Assembly: GCA_023382935.1 (NCBI GenBank)
Contig: JAHDXL010000003.1
Location: 365,559-429,558, forward strand
Source: Phycisphaerales bacterium
Lineage (GTDB): Bacteria > Planctomycetota > Phycisphaerae > Phycisphaerales > UBA1924
Direction of reading: 5' to 3'
DNA length: 64,000 bases
Shown here: positions 45,992 to 55,649 of the stretch, one piece after another
How positions within the stretch are numbered: position 1 is the first letter of the stretch
Layout: every line of letters starts with the position of its first letter
The notes under the pieces: generated by a model
Told to the model about the DNA's origin: nothing
What the model saw: the letters and a program-made list of their open reading frames with translations, nothing else
The model's database searches: none
Program-made: the position numbers and the translations under genes

Positions 45992-46897
45992 TCAGCCCGG
46001 CAACTCCTCCTTGGGAGGCTTTTCGGGCTCGGTTCCAGGGCCGAGAACTCCCCGTCCCTTGGCCTGGGCCTCGCGCACCTTCTCGGGCGTGAGCACGCCT
46101 CCGGTCAGGACGAACCGCAGTGCTTCGTCCACCGGGATGTCCACGCGGTGCACCAGTTCCTTGCGCAGGTTGATCACGAACCCCGTGAAAGGCGTCGGCG
46201 AAGTCGGGACGAACACGCTCACCACGTCCCCGCCGGCGATCTCATCGATCACCTTGAACGACTCGCCGGTCAGGAAACCAATCGTCCACGCGTTCTGGAT
46301 CGGATACTCGATGACCACCACCGTGTTGAACGCCATCGCCCGCTCACCCAGAACCAGGTCCACCACCTGCTTGACGTGCGGGTACACCTGCTTGAAACCG
46401 GGGATCCGGGCGATCAACTTCTCCAACTTGAGGTACAACTGCCGTCCGACGATGTTCCCCAGCAGCAACCCCGCCAGATAGATCAGCAGGACCGCGATGA
46501 AGAGCCCGAGGATCTGCAGGTACCACTGGTCCTGCCAGAAGTCGCGCAGCCGGTCGCGACGGATCTGCTTGATCACCGCGCTGCGGCGCTCCTCCATTGT
46601 CTGCTGGACCACCTCCGCATCGGCCGGCGCCGTCCGGCCCGCGGACAGTCGCGCCCGGATCTGGTCCTCCGTCACAATGAACCACTTGGGCGGGTTGTCA
46701 TCATTGACCACGAACGGCACCGCCCACACCGTGGCCGCCCGCAGCCCGGTGTTGATAGGCTCGGCCACGTTCTTGAGCAGGAATGAGAAGGCCTGCCACA
46801 GCAGCCACAGCGTCAGCACGCTGGGCAGCAGAATCGCCAGCCCGCGACCGAAGAAGTGCCGAAAGTCCTTTCCGAAACTCTTGTCCTTGCGTGCCAT
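45992..46897 (-). CDS. DUF502 membrane protein
   Basis: 301 aa. RGLAILLPSVLTLWLLWQAF is the first helix, WYLQILGLFIAVLLIYLAGL the second; IPGFKQVYPHVKQVVDLVLG and FNTVVVIEYPIQNAWTIGFL TGESF are the DUF502 signature region, and FVPTSPTPFTGFVINL the other. The family is conserved in many bacteria, and in plants as COV1-like proteins; function unclear. The loop between helices contains a long charged insertion (about 65-115). A Pro/Lys/Glu tail ends the protein. It lies 73 bp from der on the same strand. Confidence 0.85.
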   Translation of the reverse strand: MARKDKSFGKDFRHFFGRGLAILLPSVLTLWLLWQAFSFLLKNVAEPINTGLRAATVWAVPFVVNDDNPPKWFIVTEDQIRARLSAGRTAPADAEVVQQTMEERRSAVIKQIRRDRLRDFWQDQWYLQILGLFIAVLLIYLAGLLLGNIVGRQLYLKLEKLIARIPGFKQVYPHVKQVVDLVLGERAMAFNTVVVIEYPIQNAWTIGFLTGESFKVIDEIAGGDVVSVFVPTSPTPFTGFVINLRKELVHRVDIPVDEALRFVLTGGVLTPEKVREAQAKGRGVLGPGTEPEKPPKEELPG

Positions 46898-46969
46898 TGC
46901 CCATCATCTCTCTTGGCGCGCCGACAGGACGTCGCGCCCACCACCCGCTGACGCACCACCCGCCCCCGT

Positions 46970-48556
46970 TCATCCCTGGTCATCATCGAAGTATGATTCC
47001 GCCTCGTCCGACTCGTCGGCCAGCAGTGCGTCCATGTCCAGCGTCTCCGGATCGAACGCCAGGGCCGAATCGTCCGTCGAGTGCAGGTGGCCCTTGCCGC
47101 GCCGTCCGGCCGCACGTCGCTCGTCCCGCGCCGCGATCTCCTCGGCCCGGCGCTTGCTCCGGTAGATCACCTTGACCGGCACCTCCTCAAACGGAAGTTC
47201 CTCGCGGAAGCGGTTCATCAGGTAGCGCTCGTACCGGACCGTGAACAGTTCCGGGCGGTTCACCACGATCACGATCGTTGGTGGGTTGGTCCGCACCTGC
47301 GCCGCGTAATACACCCGCGCCTGGTGCCCAGCCGGATTGGCCGGGCCCTGTCGCTCCACGATCGTCTGCACGATCCGGTTCAACTGCCCGGTGCCCACCC
47401 GCGTGGACGCCTGCCCGTGCAGTTCAAACGCCACGTCGAGCACCCCGCGCACGTTCAGCCCCTCCTTGGCCGACATGAACGCGATCGGTGCAAACGCCAG
47501 TCCCTTCAACTCCCGGCGAATGTACTTCTCGTAGTCCTGCACCGTGATCGGCTTGCCCGTCGGACCGGCTCTACCCTGGGCCAGATCCCACTTGTTCACC
47601 ACGATCACCACCGGCTTGTACGACTCGACCACATAGGCCGCCAGTTGCTCGTCCACCTGGCTGACCGGCTCGGTCGCATCGATGAGCATGAGCACCACGT
47701 CGGCCCGCCCGATCGCCCGCTGGGCGCGATCGAGCGCGTACCACTCGATCTGGTTCTGGAAACTCTTCTTCCGCCGCAGCCCGGCCGTATCAATCGCCAG
47801 GATCGACCGGCCGTCGATCTCGAAGCGCACGTCGATCGCGTCGCGCGTCGTGCCGGCGATCTCCGAAACGATCACCCGCTCCTCGCCCGCCAGCCGATTG
47901 ACCAGCGTGCTCTTACCCGCATTGCGCTTGCCGACAATCGCCACCTTCAGGTCGGCCTCGGGGTCGCGATGCTCCACCAGCGGCACCATCTCGTACAACC
48001 GGTCGATCAGGTCACGACGCAGGTAGTTGCTCATCGCCGAGCACAGCATCGGCTCGCCGAAACCCAGCCCGGCCAACTCGAGCGCGTGCGACTCCCACTT
48101 GGGCCCGTCCACCTTCGTCGCCACCACCTGCACCCGCACCGGCTCGCCCTGCCGCGTGCCAAACTTCTGCTCCCGAAGCATTCGGGCGATCTCCCAGTCG
48201 GCCGCGGTCGGACCCGCCTGGGCGTCGACCGCGAACAGGATCAGGTCAGCATGCGAAACCGCCTCGCCGATCTGGAACTCGATGTCCTTGGTCAGGCTGG
48301 ACAGGTCTGCCCCGATTTCGTCATAGCGCCCTCCTTCGGCGACGTAGACGCCGTACCCCCCGGTGTCTGTCAGTTCCACCGGCTTGGGCGGGCGACGCCC
48401 GTCGGGGCTGTCCAGATCGACCACGATGGACACCCGGTCGCGCGTCACGCCCGGCGTCGGGTCCACGATCGCCACCCGCTCGCCCGCGAGCATGTTCAAC
48501 AGGGAACTCTTGCCGACGTTAGGTCGGCCCACAATGGCGATGCGAGGGACTGGCAT
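46970..48556 (-). CDS. der: Ribosome-assembly GTPase Der (EngA)
   Basis: 528 aa from the ATG at 48556, with AGGATCAGG on the minus strand; the frame stays open to 49453, but that is antisense to the next gene and is rejected. Two tandem G domains: first IAIVGRPNVGKSSLLNML, LTDTGGYGV, VATKVDG; second VAIVGKRNAGKSTLVNRL, AIDTAGLRRKKSF, VVNKWDLA. A KH-like C-terminal domain follows (about 420-500), then an acidic tail. Longer than the usual ~440-490 aa because of an insertion in the first G domain. Der matures 50S subunits. First G4 motif is TKVD, not NKxD. Confidence 0.95.
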   Translation of the reverse strand: MPVPRIAIVGRPNVGKSSLLNMLAGERVAIVDPTPGVTRDRVSIVVDLDSPDGRRPPKPVELTDTGGYGVYVAEGGRYDEIGADLSSLTKDIEFQIGEAVSHADLILFAVDAQAGPTAADWEIARMLREQKFGTRQGEPVRVQVVATKVDGPKWESHALELAGLGFGEPMLCSAMSNYLRRDLIDRLYEMVPLVEHRDPEADLKVAIVGKRNAGKSTLVNRLAGEERVIVSEIAGTTRDAIDVRFEIDGRSILAIDTAGLRRKKSFQNQIEWYALDRAQRAIGRADVVLMLIDATEPVSQVDEQLAAYVVESYKPVVIVVNKWDLAQGRAGPTGKPITVQDYEKYIRRELKGLAFAPIAFMSAKEGLNVRGVLDVAFELHGQASTRVGTGQLNRIVQTIVERQGPANPAGHQARVYYAAQVRTNPPTIVIVVNRPELFTVRYERYLMNRFREELPFEEVPVKVIYRSKRRAEEIAARDERRAAGRRGKGHLHSTDDSALAFDPETLDMDALLADESDEAESYFDDDQG

Positions 48557-48613
48557 GGTCCTGATCCTACGGGCCCCGCCGGCCCAAGCCGAATTGTCCG
48601 GTATCCTGACACC

Positions 48614-49990
48614 ATGCCCCTTCGGCTCGCATGGCTCTTCCTGCTCCTTTGCCTGCCGACACCCGCGCGCGCCCAACAGCCTCTCCCGTCCGAGGCCTCC
48701 TGGCTGGACACCCACGCCCTCCGGCTTAGGTCCATCCATCCCGAGTACGCCGACGACGCCGACCTGGATCAACTGGTGCACGAGATCGGCGACAAGCGGA
48801 TCGTGGTGCTGGCCGAGCGCAGCGCCGGAGACGGCGCGACGCTGCTGGCCAAGACCCGCCTGAGTCGCCGACTCATCAAGACTGGCGGCTTTTCGGTCAT
48901 CCTCTTCGAAGCCGGTTTCTACGACTGCCGGGCCATGAATGCCCAGTTCGCCGCCGGCACCGACTACAGCGCCTGCGCCCCGCTCGGGCTGCCCGCCGAC
49001 TGGGCGCAGTCGGGACTGATGAGCCCACTCTACCGCCAGGTGTGGACGAGTTATTTCGGCAAACGCCCGGTCGACGTGGGCGGTTTCGATCACCGCGCCA
49101 CCGGGCGACGCACCGCGCGACAACTCCCGCGCGAACTGCTGGACTACCTCGACTCGATCGACCCGCACCCCTTCGACAAGGATCAGCGTCGTCACATGCT
49201 CACCGTCCTCGAACGCCTGGATGAGGCCGCCAGGGCACAGGACGACAAGGCCATTGTCCAGGCCTGGCAGGATCTGCACCAACTGGCCAAGGCGCTCAGC
49301 GCGCACGCCGAAGCGCTGATCGCCGCGACCAGCCCGATGGAACACCTCATCTGGACTCACATTCTCGAAGATCAGATCGAAAACGCCCGGGCCGCAATGG
49401 CCTTTGAACCTCCCGCCGGCACGCTGCGCGACGACAACCGGCGTCAGGCCCACATGGGCGACCGCCTGGTCTGGCTGGCCGGCGAGGTATACCCCGATCG
49501 GAAGATCATCGTCTGGTGCTCGTCACTGACCGCCCTCCACGATGCGGCCGACATCCGCCTTGACGTGGATCAGGATCGTTTCCAGGGCTTCCTTCCCGCC
49601 GGCGCCAAGTGGCGCGAGGCGCTGGGCGAGCAGATGTACGTCATCGGCTTCGACGCCGCCCGGGGACTCACGGCCCGATTACGCGAACAACCCCTGCCCG
49701 AACTGTCTGCCCGAGCCGGCTCACTCGAACAGTACTTCGCTCGCATCGACTGGCCTTTCCTCTTCGTGCCGCTGCACGATCTCGAAGGCTCAGGGCTCGA
49801 TCAGGCCATGCCCGGCAATCTCATCTGCGTCGACGAGTTACTGCCGGCCGACGACGGCTCCATGCGGGCCCACGTTGCCACCGCCCGCTGGAGCGAGCAC
49901 TTCAACGCGGTGTTCTTCATCCGCACCATGTTTCCCAACTCCTTCGACAAACCGCCCGAAGGGGCTGTTCACACCGTTGACACCGAATGA
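48614..49990 (+). CDS. Erythromycin-esterase-family homologue, degenerate active site
   Basis: 458 aa exported protein: the signal peptide is PLRLAWLFLLLCLPTPARAQ. VLAERSAGDGATLLAKTRLS replaces the esterase word (G-E-x-T-H-G): the position of the catalytic His reads A. Later motifs of the family are present: FSVILFEAGFYDCRAMNAQF, RDDNRRQAHMGDRLVWLAGE and KIIVWCSSLTALHDAADIRL. Members hydrolyse macrolide lactones or have unknown esterase-like roles; here the changed motif argues against macrolide resistance. Overlaps the next gene miaA by 4 bp. Divergent from der. Confidence 0.75.
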   Translation: MPLRLAWLFLLLCLPTPARAQQPLPSEASWLDTHALRLRSIHPEYADDADLDQLVHEIGDKRIVVLAERSAGDGATLLAKTRLSRRLIKTGGFSVILFEAGFYDCRAMNAQFAAGTDYSACAPLGLPADWAQSGLMSPLYRQVWTSYFGKRPVDVGGFDHRATGRRTARQLPRELLDYLDSIDPHPFDKDQRRHMLTVLERLDEAARAQDDKAIVQAWQDLHQLAKALSAHAEALIAATSPMEHLIWTHILEDQIENARAAMAFEPPAGTLRDDNRRQAHMGDRLVWLAGEVYPDRKIIVWCSSLTALHDAADIRLDVDQDRFQGFLPAGAKWREALGEQMYVIGFDAARGLTARLREQPLPELSARAGSLEQYFARIDWPFLFVPLHDLEGSGLDQAMPGNLICVDELLPADDGSMRAHVATARWSEHFNAVFFIRTMFPNSFDKPPEGAVHTVDTE

Positions 49991-50925
49991 CCCCGCGCAT
50001 CCCCGTCATCGTCGGGCCCACGGCCGGGGGCAAGACCGACCTGTCGCTCCTCGTCGCCCAGATGGTCTCGGAGCGCACCGGACGGGCCGCGGAGATCATC
50101 AGCGCCGACTCGGTGCAGATCTTCCGCGGAATGGACATCGGCTCGGCCAAGCCCACGGTCGCCGAGCGCCGCGGCATTCCCCACCACCTCATCGACATCG
50201 TCGAGCCGGGAGGGGCCTACAGCGTCCACCAATGGCTGGAAGACGCGGAACAGACCATCGACCAGGTGCGGGCGCGCGGAGGGCTGCCCATCGTGGTCGG
50301 GGGAACGCATCTTTACATCAAGGCTCTGCTTGACGGGTTGTTCGAGGCGCCCGAGCCTGATCGGGGACTGCGCGAGCGACTGGCCGCACGCGGCTTGTCG
50401 GAGTTGCGGGCCGAACTGGAACGGGTTGACCCCGCCGCCGCGCGGCGCATTCACCCCAACGATCTGCGACGAACGGTGCGCGCGCTCGAAGTCTTTCACC
50501 AGACAGGCACACCCATTTCGGTGCTTCAGTCGCAGTGGGATCGCAAACACCCGCGCCGACCGGACCTGCATGTCTTTGCCCTGCTGTGGCCGAGCGACCT
50601 GATCAACCGTCGCATCAACCAGCGGGTGCGGCGCATGATGGAGATCGGGCTGGTCGAGGAAGTCCGTAGGTTATCCCCAGTATTGGGGATTCAGGCGAGA
50701 GAAGCCTTGGGATACAAGCAGGTGTTGGCGGCCTTGGCTGGTCAAATGTCACTGGAGGAGGCTTTCGAGCAGATCAAGATCGAGACGCGGCGCTTTGCCA
50801 AGAACCAGCGAACGTGGTTGAAACGCCTGGCTCAACATCAGAACTACACGGGATTTGCGCTCTCCGAGACACCTGGGCCGACGCAGGCGGCTCGCATTGT
50901 CGAGCAGTGTCTGGCATCGTCTTGA
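49987..50925 (+). CDS. miaA: tRNA dimethylallyltransferase
   Basis: 312 aa. Adds a dimethylallyl group to N6 of A37 in tRNAs reading UNN codons. P-loop IVGPTAGGKTDLSLLVAQMV, SADSVQIFRGMDIGSAKPTV, YSVHQWLEDAEQTID, IVVGGTHLYIKALLDGLFEA, GYKQVLAALAGQMSLEEAFE and the tail RRFAKNQRTWLKRL are all MiaA motifs. It overlaps the upstream gene (ATGA). topA starts 134 bp downstream with no terminator T tract; a short stem ccccga/tcgggg sits at 50953-50972. Confidence 0.94.
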   Translation: MTPRIPVIVGPTAGGKTDLSLLVAQMVSERTGRAAEIISADSVQIFRGMDIGSAKPTVAERRGIPHHLIDIVEPGGAYSVHQWLEDAEQTIDQVRARGGLPIVVGGTHLYIKALLDGLFEAPEPDRGLRERLAARGLSELRAELERVDPAAARRIHPNDLRRTVRALEVFHQTGTPISVLQSQWDRKHPRRPDLHVFALLWPSDLINRRINQRVRRMMEIGLVEEVRRLSPVLGIQAREALGYKQVLAALAGQMSLEEAFEQIKIETRRFAKNQRTWLKRLAQHQNYTGFALSETPGPTQAARIVEQCLASS

Positions 50926-51059
50926 GCGGCCTTCGTCCGCCAGGTTTCCAAGCCCCGATTCCAAAGTCGGGGACAAGGATCGACCGAGAGATTCCTCCCC
51001 GGGCGGCGCTTGACTCGCCCCTGGCGACCGTCTTCTCTCAGGCACGACCAGGGACCGAC

Positions 51060-53828
51060 ATGGCCAAGAAACCCGCCTCATCCCGCAAGAAGACCCCGGC
51101 CCGGCGTGCCCCGCGTCAGGGCTACAAGCCCGGACAGGCGGCCGGCAAGAGTCTGGTCATCGTCGAGAGCCCCAGCAAGGCCAAGACCATCAATAAGTAC
51201 CTCGGGCCTGACTACCTCGTGATGGCCAGCGTGGGGCATGTGCGCGATCTTCCCTCCAAGGCGAAGAAGGGCGACAAGTCACCCGTTCCCGGGGTGGACC
51301 TGGAGCACGAGTTCTGTCCCTCGTACGAAGTTCTCAGCGGGAAGGAGCAGGTCATTCGCGACCTGAAGAAGGCTGCCAAAGAAGCCCGCGACGTCTGGTT
51401 CGCCACCGACCTCGATCGCGAGGGAGAGGCGATTGCCTGGCATCTGGCCGAAGTGCTGGACATCGAGCCCGAGCAGGCGCGTCGCGTGGTGTTCGCAGCC
51501 ATCACGAAGGGCGAGATCGAGCGGGCGTTCGCGCATCCGCACCCGATCGACATGGACCGGGTCAATGCCCAGCAGGCCCGGCGGATCCTTGACCGGATCG
51601 TGGGGTACCAGGTCAGCCCGCTGCTGTGGAAGAAGGTGGCGCGGGGACTGAGCGCCGGCCGCGTGCAGTCGGTGGCCGTGCGACTGGTGGTGGAGCGCGA
51701 GCGTGAGATTCGCAGTTTCATTCCCGATGAATACTGGCAGATCCAGGGCAAGTTCGCACTTTCTGAACAGGCGGCCCGCTCGCTGGAGACGTCGTGGGTG
51801 AAGTTCAACGCCCACAGGGACGAGAAGGGCAACACGCCGACGATCAAGCAGCAGAATGCCTGGCTGAGTGATCACGAGGCGATTCGTGCCGAACTGGTGC
51901 GCGTGGGGGGCGAGGAGTTTGATCTGCGTCTGACGGCCGAGGTATGGCAGAAGGCGGGGGGCAAGCAGAACAAGAACCCGATCGACCTGACGCCCCGGGT
52001 GAGCGAGGTCGCGGCGTTGGCGGGCCTGAAGAACATCCAGGCGCGCGCCGAGGAGAACCCCGAGGGTCGCGGACCGGCGCGGTTTGTGCGCACGGTGGCA
52101 GGCGAAGTCGATCCGGCGACGCCGTACCGGATCACGTCGATCGAGACGAAGCGGACGAGCACGAGGCCGGCGGGTCCGTTCATTACGTCGACGCTGCAGC
52201 AGGCCGCGTCGAGCCGGCTGGGATTCGGCGCGCAGCGCACGATGCGGGCGGCGCAGGCGTTGTATGAGGGCGTCGAGATTCCGGGCGAAGGGCCGGTAGG
52301 CCTGATCACCTACATGCGAACCGACTCGACGCACATCGCCGGGGAGGCACTCAGCGCGGTGCGAGCGCACATCGAGCGCACCTATGGCGCGGACTACCTG
52401 CCCGAGAAGCCGAACTTCTTCGGGTCGTCGAACAAGGACGCGCAGGAGGCGCACGAGGCGATCCGTCCGACCTCGCTGGAGTATCCACCGTCGCGGGTGA
52501 AGAGCGCGCTGCGCGAGGATCAGTTCAGGTTGTACGAACTGATCTGGAAGCGGTTTGTCGCCTGCCAGATGACGGCGGCCGAGTGGGACTCGACCACGTT
52601 CCTGATCGAGGGCGGGACGGACCCGGCAAGGCCGGTGACGTTCAAGGCCAATGGTCGCCGGCTGGCGTTCGACGGGTTTTACAAGGTCGCCGGCGTGCCC
52701 AGCGGGGGCGACGACGTGGTGCTGCCGGACCTGCGCGAACAGCAGGAACTCCGTCCGTTTGCGCTCGACGCGCAGCAGAAGTTCACGAGCCCGCCGGCCC
52801 GCTACACCGAGGCGAGTCTGATCAAGACGCTGGAGAGCGAGGGCATCGGGCGGCCTTCGACGTATGCGTCGATCATCCAGGTGATACAGGACCGTCGCTA
52901 CGTCGAGCAGGTGAACCGGGCGTTCTACGCGACGGACCTGGGCGAGGTGGTGACGGACAAGTTGATCGAGGCCTTTCCGCGCCTGATGGATGTCGGGTAC
53001 ACGCGGCAGATGGAAGGCGAACTGGACAAGGTGGAGGAAGAGCACCTGGACTGGATCGAAATGCTGAAGCGCTTTTATGAGCCTTTCAGCGCCAGTCTGG
53101 GCCGGGCGCACGAAGAGTTGCAGCACGCCAAGGCCGAGACGCAGCCTTCGAAGTATGACTGCCCCAAGTGCGGCAAGCCCCTGGTCTACCGATTTGGGCG
53201 GAACGGGCGGTTCCTCTCGTGTTCGACCTATCCGGAGTGCGCGCATGCCAGTCCGGTGGATCGGCTGGGGCGGCCTCGCACGGCTGAGTTCGTGAACATC
53301 CGCTGCCCCAGGACCGGGCGTCCAATGGTCAAGCGGACAGGACGGTTCGGGCCATTCGTCGCGACTCTGTTGGAAGAGGGCGAGGATCAGAGCGTCGGGG
53401 TGATTTTGAATATTGATAAGAAGGGGCATGTGACCGCGCCGTCGCCGCCGCCGCTGGAGACGGACATTCCATGCCCCAAGTGCAGCGCGGAGCCCGGGCT
53501 GAGCGCCGACGAGATCAACTACCTCTATCTGCGCGACGGCGTGCGGGGGCCCTGGCTTGGGTGCAGCGCGTTTCCCAAGTGTCGCGGTCGCGGGAAGTGG
53601 ACCGATCAACCCGAAGAAAAGCGGGCCTTGCTGGAGAAGCAGTTGGCGGCCCACATGAAGGCCAATCCCATTCCGATCATCACGACACTCCAAGGCGTGC
53701 CGCTGACCGATGCGAAGGGGCGTCCGCTCAAGGACGCGCCGACGGTGGATCAACTGGTCTTGGACGAGGATCCGACGGCGTCGAGCGCGGCGGCCAAGCC
53801 GCGACGGCGGAGCGAATCGGCGGCGTGA
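51060..53828 (+). CDS. topA: DNA topoisomerase I
   Basis: 922 aa from the ATG at 51060. TOPRIM: SLVIVESPSKAKTINKYLGP and FATDLDREGEAIAWHLAEVL (D-x-D). The active-site Tyr is in LITYMRTDSTHIAG. Zinc ribbons near the C-terminus: YDCPKCGKPLVYRFGRNGRF then LSCSTYPECAHA (Cys4), a CPRTGRPMVKRTGRFGPFVA degenerate repeat, and CPKCSAEPGLSADEIN...CSAFPKCRG. TopA relaxes negative supercoils. The basic N-terminal 30 residues and Arg-rich tail are extensions. About 57 aa longer than E. coli TopA. No Shine-Dalgarno is obvious. Confidence 0.95.
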   Translation: MAKKPASSRKKTPARRAPRQGYKPGQAAGKSLVIVESPSKAKTINKYLGPDYLVMASVGHVRDLPSKAKKGDKSPVPGVDLEHEFCPSYEVLSGKEQVIRDLKKAAKEARDVWFATDLDREGEAIAWHLAEVLDIEPEQARRVVFAAITKGEIERAFAHPHPIDMDRVNAQQARRILDRIVGYQVSPLLWKKVARGLSAGRVQSVAVRLVVEREREIRSFIPDEYWQIQGKFALSEQAARSLETSWVKFNAHRDEKGNTPTIKQQNAWLSDHEAIRAELVRVGGEEFDLRLTAEVWQKAGGKQNKNPIDLTPRVSEVAALAGLKNIQARAEENPEGRGPARFVRTVAGEVDPATPYRITSIETKRTSTRPAGPFITSTLQQAASSRLGFGAQRTMRAAQALYEGVEIPGEGPVGLITYMRTDSTHIAGEALSAVRAHIERTYGADYLPEKPNFFGSSNKDAQEAHEAIRPTSLEYPPSRVKSALREDQFRLYELIWKRFVACQMTAAEWDSTTFLIEGGTDPARPVTFKANGRRLAFDGFYKVAGVPSGGDDVVLPDLREQQELRPFALDAQQKFTSPPARYTEASLIKTLESEGIGRPSTYASIIQVIQDRRYVEQVNRAFYATDLGEVVTDKLIEAFPRLMDVGYTRQMEGELDKVEEEHLDWIEMLKRFYEPFSASLGRAHEELQHAKAETQPSKYDCPKCGKPLVYRFGRNGRFLSCSTYPECAHASPVDRLGRPRTAEFVNIRCPRTGRPMVKRTGRFGPFVATLLEEGEDQSVGVILNIDKKGHVTAPSPPPLETDIPCPKCSAEPGLSADEINYLYLRDGVRGPWLGCSAFPKCRGRGKWTDQPEEKRALLEKQLAAHMKANPIPIITTLQGVPLTDAKGRPLKDAPTVDQLVLDEDPTASSAAAKPRRRSESAA

Positions 53829-54140
53829 ACGAGGAGGCATGAGAACCCATCATCCCTCTCGCTGCACTCGGCTCTTTTCTCCCCCCAGACACTCACGCTT
53901 CCCTTTCCCCCTGAGCACGCGGCCACTTGATCTGGCCGCCATCGGCTTGGGCTGTCCAGCCGCTTCCTTGCCGGCCCGCGTCCATGCGGGAAGGTGGCCG
54001 GATCGTCGGTGGTCAGCACGCGCTCAGGTTCAGGCTGTTCGATGAATCTCCAGTCATGGTCGAAGCAGGCTCGCGGCGGGCGATGTAAACGCTTACAATC
54101 GGTGTTTCCCCGGCGAACGGTCGCCGGCAGGAGCCCTCGC
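53829..54140. other. Intergenic region topA to sugar transporter
   Basis: About 310 bp without a gene I can support. It contains a short GC-rich stem cccgcgtccatgcggg (about 53975-53990) and, at its 3' end, a LacI-type operator (54084-54097) overlapping a TACAAT -10-like box, then AGGAG before the transporter ATG. Confidence 0.6.
54084..54097. promoter_or_regulatory. LacI-family-type operator upstream of the sugar transporter
   Basis: TGTAAACGCTTACA: dyad TGTAA...TTACA around a central CG, as in LacI-family and CcpA-like operators. TTACAAT at its 3' edge resembles a -10 box, so a bound repressor would block RNA polymerase. It lies 44 bp from the transporter start. A close relative is at 62446. 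Confidence 0.7.
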
Positions 54141-55649
54141 ATGGCTGCCCGATCGCATATCACCGCCGCCCGCGACCGCATCCCGTGGATCCAGATGCTC
54201 GCCTACGGCTTGGGCGGGTTCGTGCCCATCGCCCTGTTCAACTCGGTCGGCCAGTTGTCTGGTTTGATCGTCAACGTGGGGCTGGGAGTAAGCGCGATCC
54301 TGGTCGGGGTGGCCCAGATGGTGCCGCGCCTGTGGGACGCGATCACCGATCCGATCATGGGGCACATTTCGGACAACACGCGCACACCCTTCGGGCGCAG
54401 GCGGCCATACATCCTCGTCGGCGGGTTCCTGGTCGCGGCGACATTCGTGGCGATGTGGTCGGTGCCGCGCGAGTGGGGCGTGATGCCGCAGTTCTGGTAC
54501 TTCCTGGCGATGTCGTTGTTGTTTTATACGGCCGTGACGGTGTTCGAGATTCCGCACGGGGCGCTGGGCATGGAGATGACGGGGGATTATCACGAGCGCA
54601 CGCGCCTCTTCAGCGCCAAGAGTTTCGTGGGCAACGTGGGCGCGATGATCACGCCGTGGTTTTACGCGATGGCCAACATGCCGCTGTTCCGGGGCGGCGG
54701 CGATGAAGTCGACGGCATGCGTCACGTCGGTTACTTGGCGGCCGGCATCGTGGTCGTCTTCGCGGTGATGTGCGCGCTGCTGTGCGAAGAGCGTTATGTG
54801 GAGCGTGTGGCCAAGCAGGATCGCATCCCGCTGTGGGCGCAGTTGAAGATGACGATGCGCAACCGCACCTTCCTGATGCTGGTCGCCATCGTCTTTGCGA
54901 CCGTGCTCGGCTTCAACCTGGTCAACAACTTCGCCAACTACATCACCATCTTCTATCTGTTCGGCGGCGACAAGCAGACGGCCTCGAAACTGATGGGCTG
55001 GCTGGGCACGACGTGGGGCGTGACGGCCGTGATCGCGGTGTTTCCGCTCAACTGGGTATCGGCGCGCATCGGCAAGACGCGGACGCTGCTGCTGGCGGTG
55101 GGAATGATGCTCGGCGCGCAGGCGAGCAAGGTGCTGTGCTATAACCCGGATTTCCCGAAGTTGCTGTTCATCCCCACGGCGATGCTCTCGGCCGGCATGC
55201 TGATGTTCTTCACGCTGGCCAGTTCAATGATCGCCGACGTGTGCGACGAGGACGAACTGAACACCGGGCGGCGCAGCGAGGGCAGTTACTACGCGGTGTT
55301 CTGGTGGTTCATGAAGATGGGCATGGCCGGGGCGTACTTCGTCGCCGGTGTGCTCATCTCCGCGACGGGGTTCCAGGAAAAGGTGGACGTGCAGACGCCG
55401 CAGACGCTGCTGATCATGCGTGTGTTCGAGATCGGTATCCCGATCGCGCTGGGGCTGGTGTCGCTGGTGCTGATCCGCAGGTACCCGCTGTCCGAGAAGC
55501 GGGCGTACGAGATCAAGAACGCGCTGGAAGGGCGCCGGCCCGAGCAGAAGTGCGAAGACTGCGACTACGACCTGCGCGGACTCGACCCGGCGGCGGCATG
55601 CCCGGAGTGCGGGCGAGCGAGCCAGCAGGTCGAGTCGCCGACGACGTGA
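54141..55649 (+). CDS. GPH-type sugar transporter with C-terminal zinc ribbon
   Basis: 502 aa from the ATG at 54141 (AGGAG upstream). About 12 helices in the GPH (glycoside-pentoside-hexuronide:cation symporter) pattern: LWDAITDPIMGHISDNTRTP FGRRRPYIL is the family signature, near residue 60, and SSMIADVCDEDELNTGRRSE another. The transporter would import a sugar or glycoside with H+ or Na+. After the last helix comes KCEDCDYDLRGLDPAAACPE CGRA, a Cys4 zinc ribbon like that in the gene at 9560; this fusion is unusual. A LacI-type operator lies upstream, so sugar-responsive repression is likely. Confidence 0.85.
   Translation: MAARSHITAARDRIPWIQMLAYGLGGFVPIALFNSVGQLSGLIVNVGLGVSAILVGVAQMVPRLWDAITDPIMGHISDNTRTPFGRRRPYILVGGFLVAATFVAMWSVPREWGVMPQFWYFLAMSLLFYTAVTVFEIPHGALGMEMTGDYHERTRLFSAKSFVGNVGAMITPWFYAMANMPLFRGGGDEVDGMRHVGYLAAGIVVVFAVMCALLCEERYVERVAKQDRIPLWAQLKMTMRNRTFLMLVAIVFATVLGFNLVNNFANYITIFYLFGGDKQTASKLMGWLGTTWGVTAVIAVFPLNWVSARIGKTRTLLLAVGMMLGAQASKVLCYNPDFPKLLFIPTAMLSAGMLMFFTLASSMIADVCDEDELNTGRRSEGSYYAVFWWFMKMGMAGAYFVAGVLISATGFQEKVDVQTPQTLLIMRVFEIGIPIALGLVSLVLIRRYPLSEKRAYEIKNALEGRRPEQKCEDCDYDLRGLDPAAACPECGRASQQVESPTT

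Noticed and set aside
48557-49453. N-terminal extension of der to 49453
   Set aside because: Runs antisense through the esterase-family gene; Der starts cleanly at the P-loop domain at 48556.
48614-49990. Macrolide resistance gene
   Set aside because: The catalytic motif is lost, the protein is exported, and the context is housekeeping, so resistance is not supported.
51279-53840. Long minus-strand open frame (853 codons) opposite topA
   Set aside because: Antisense to a clear topoisomerase I; the product is Arg/Leu/His-rich with no domain and follows the codon bias of the real gene's third positions.
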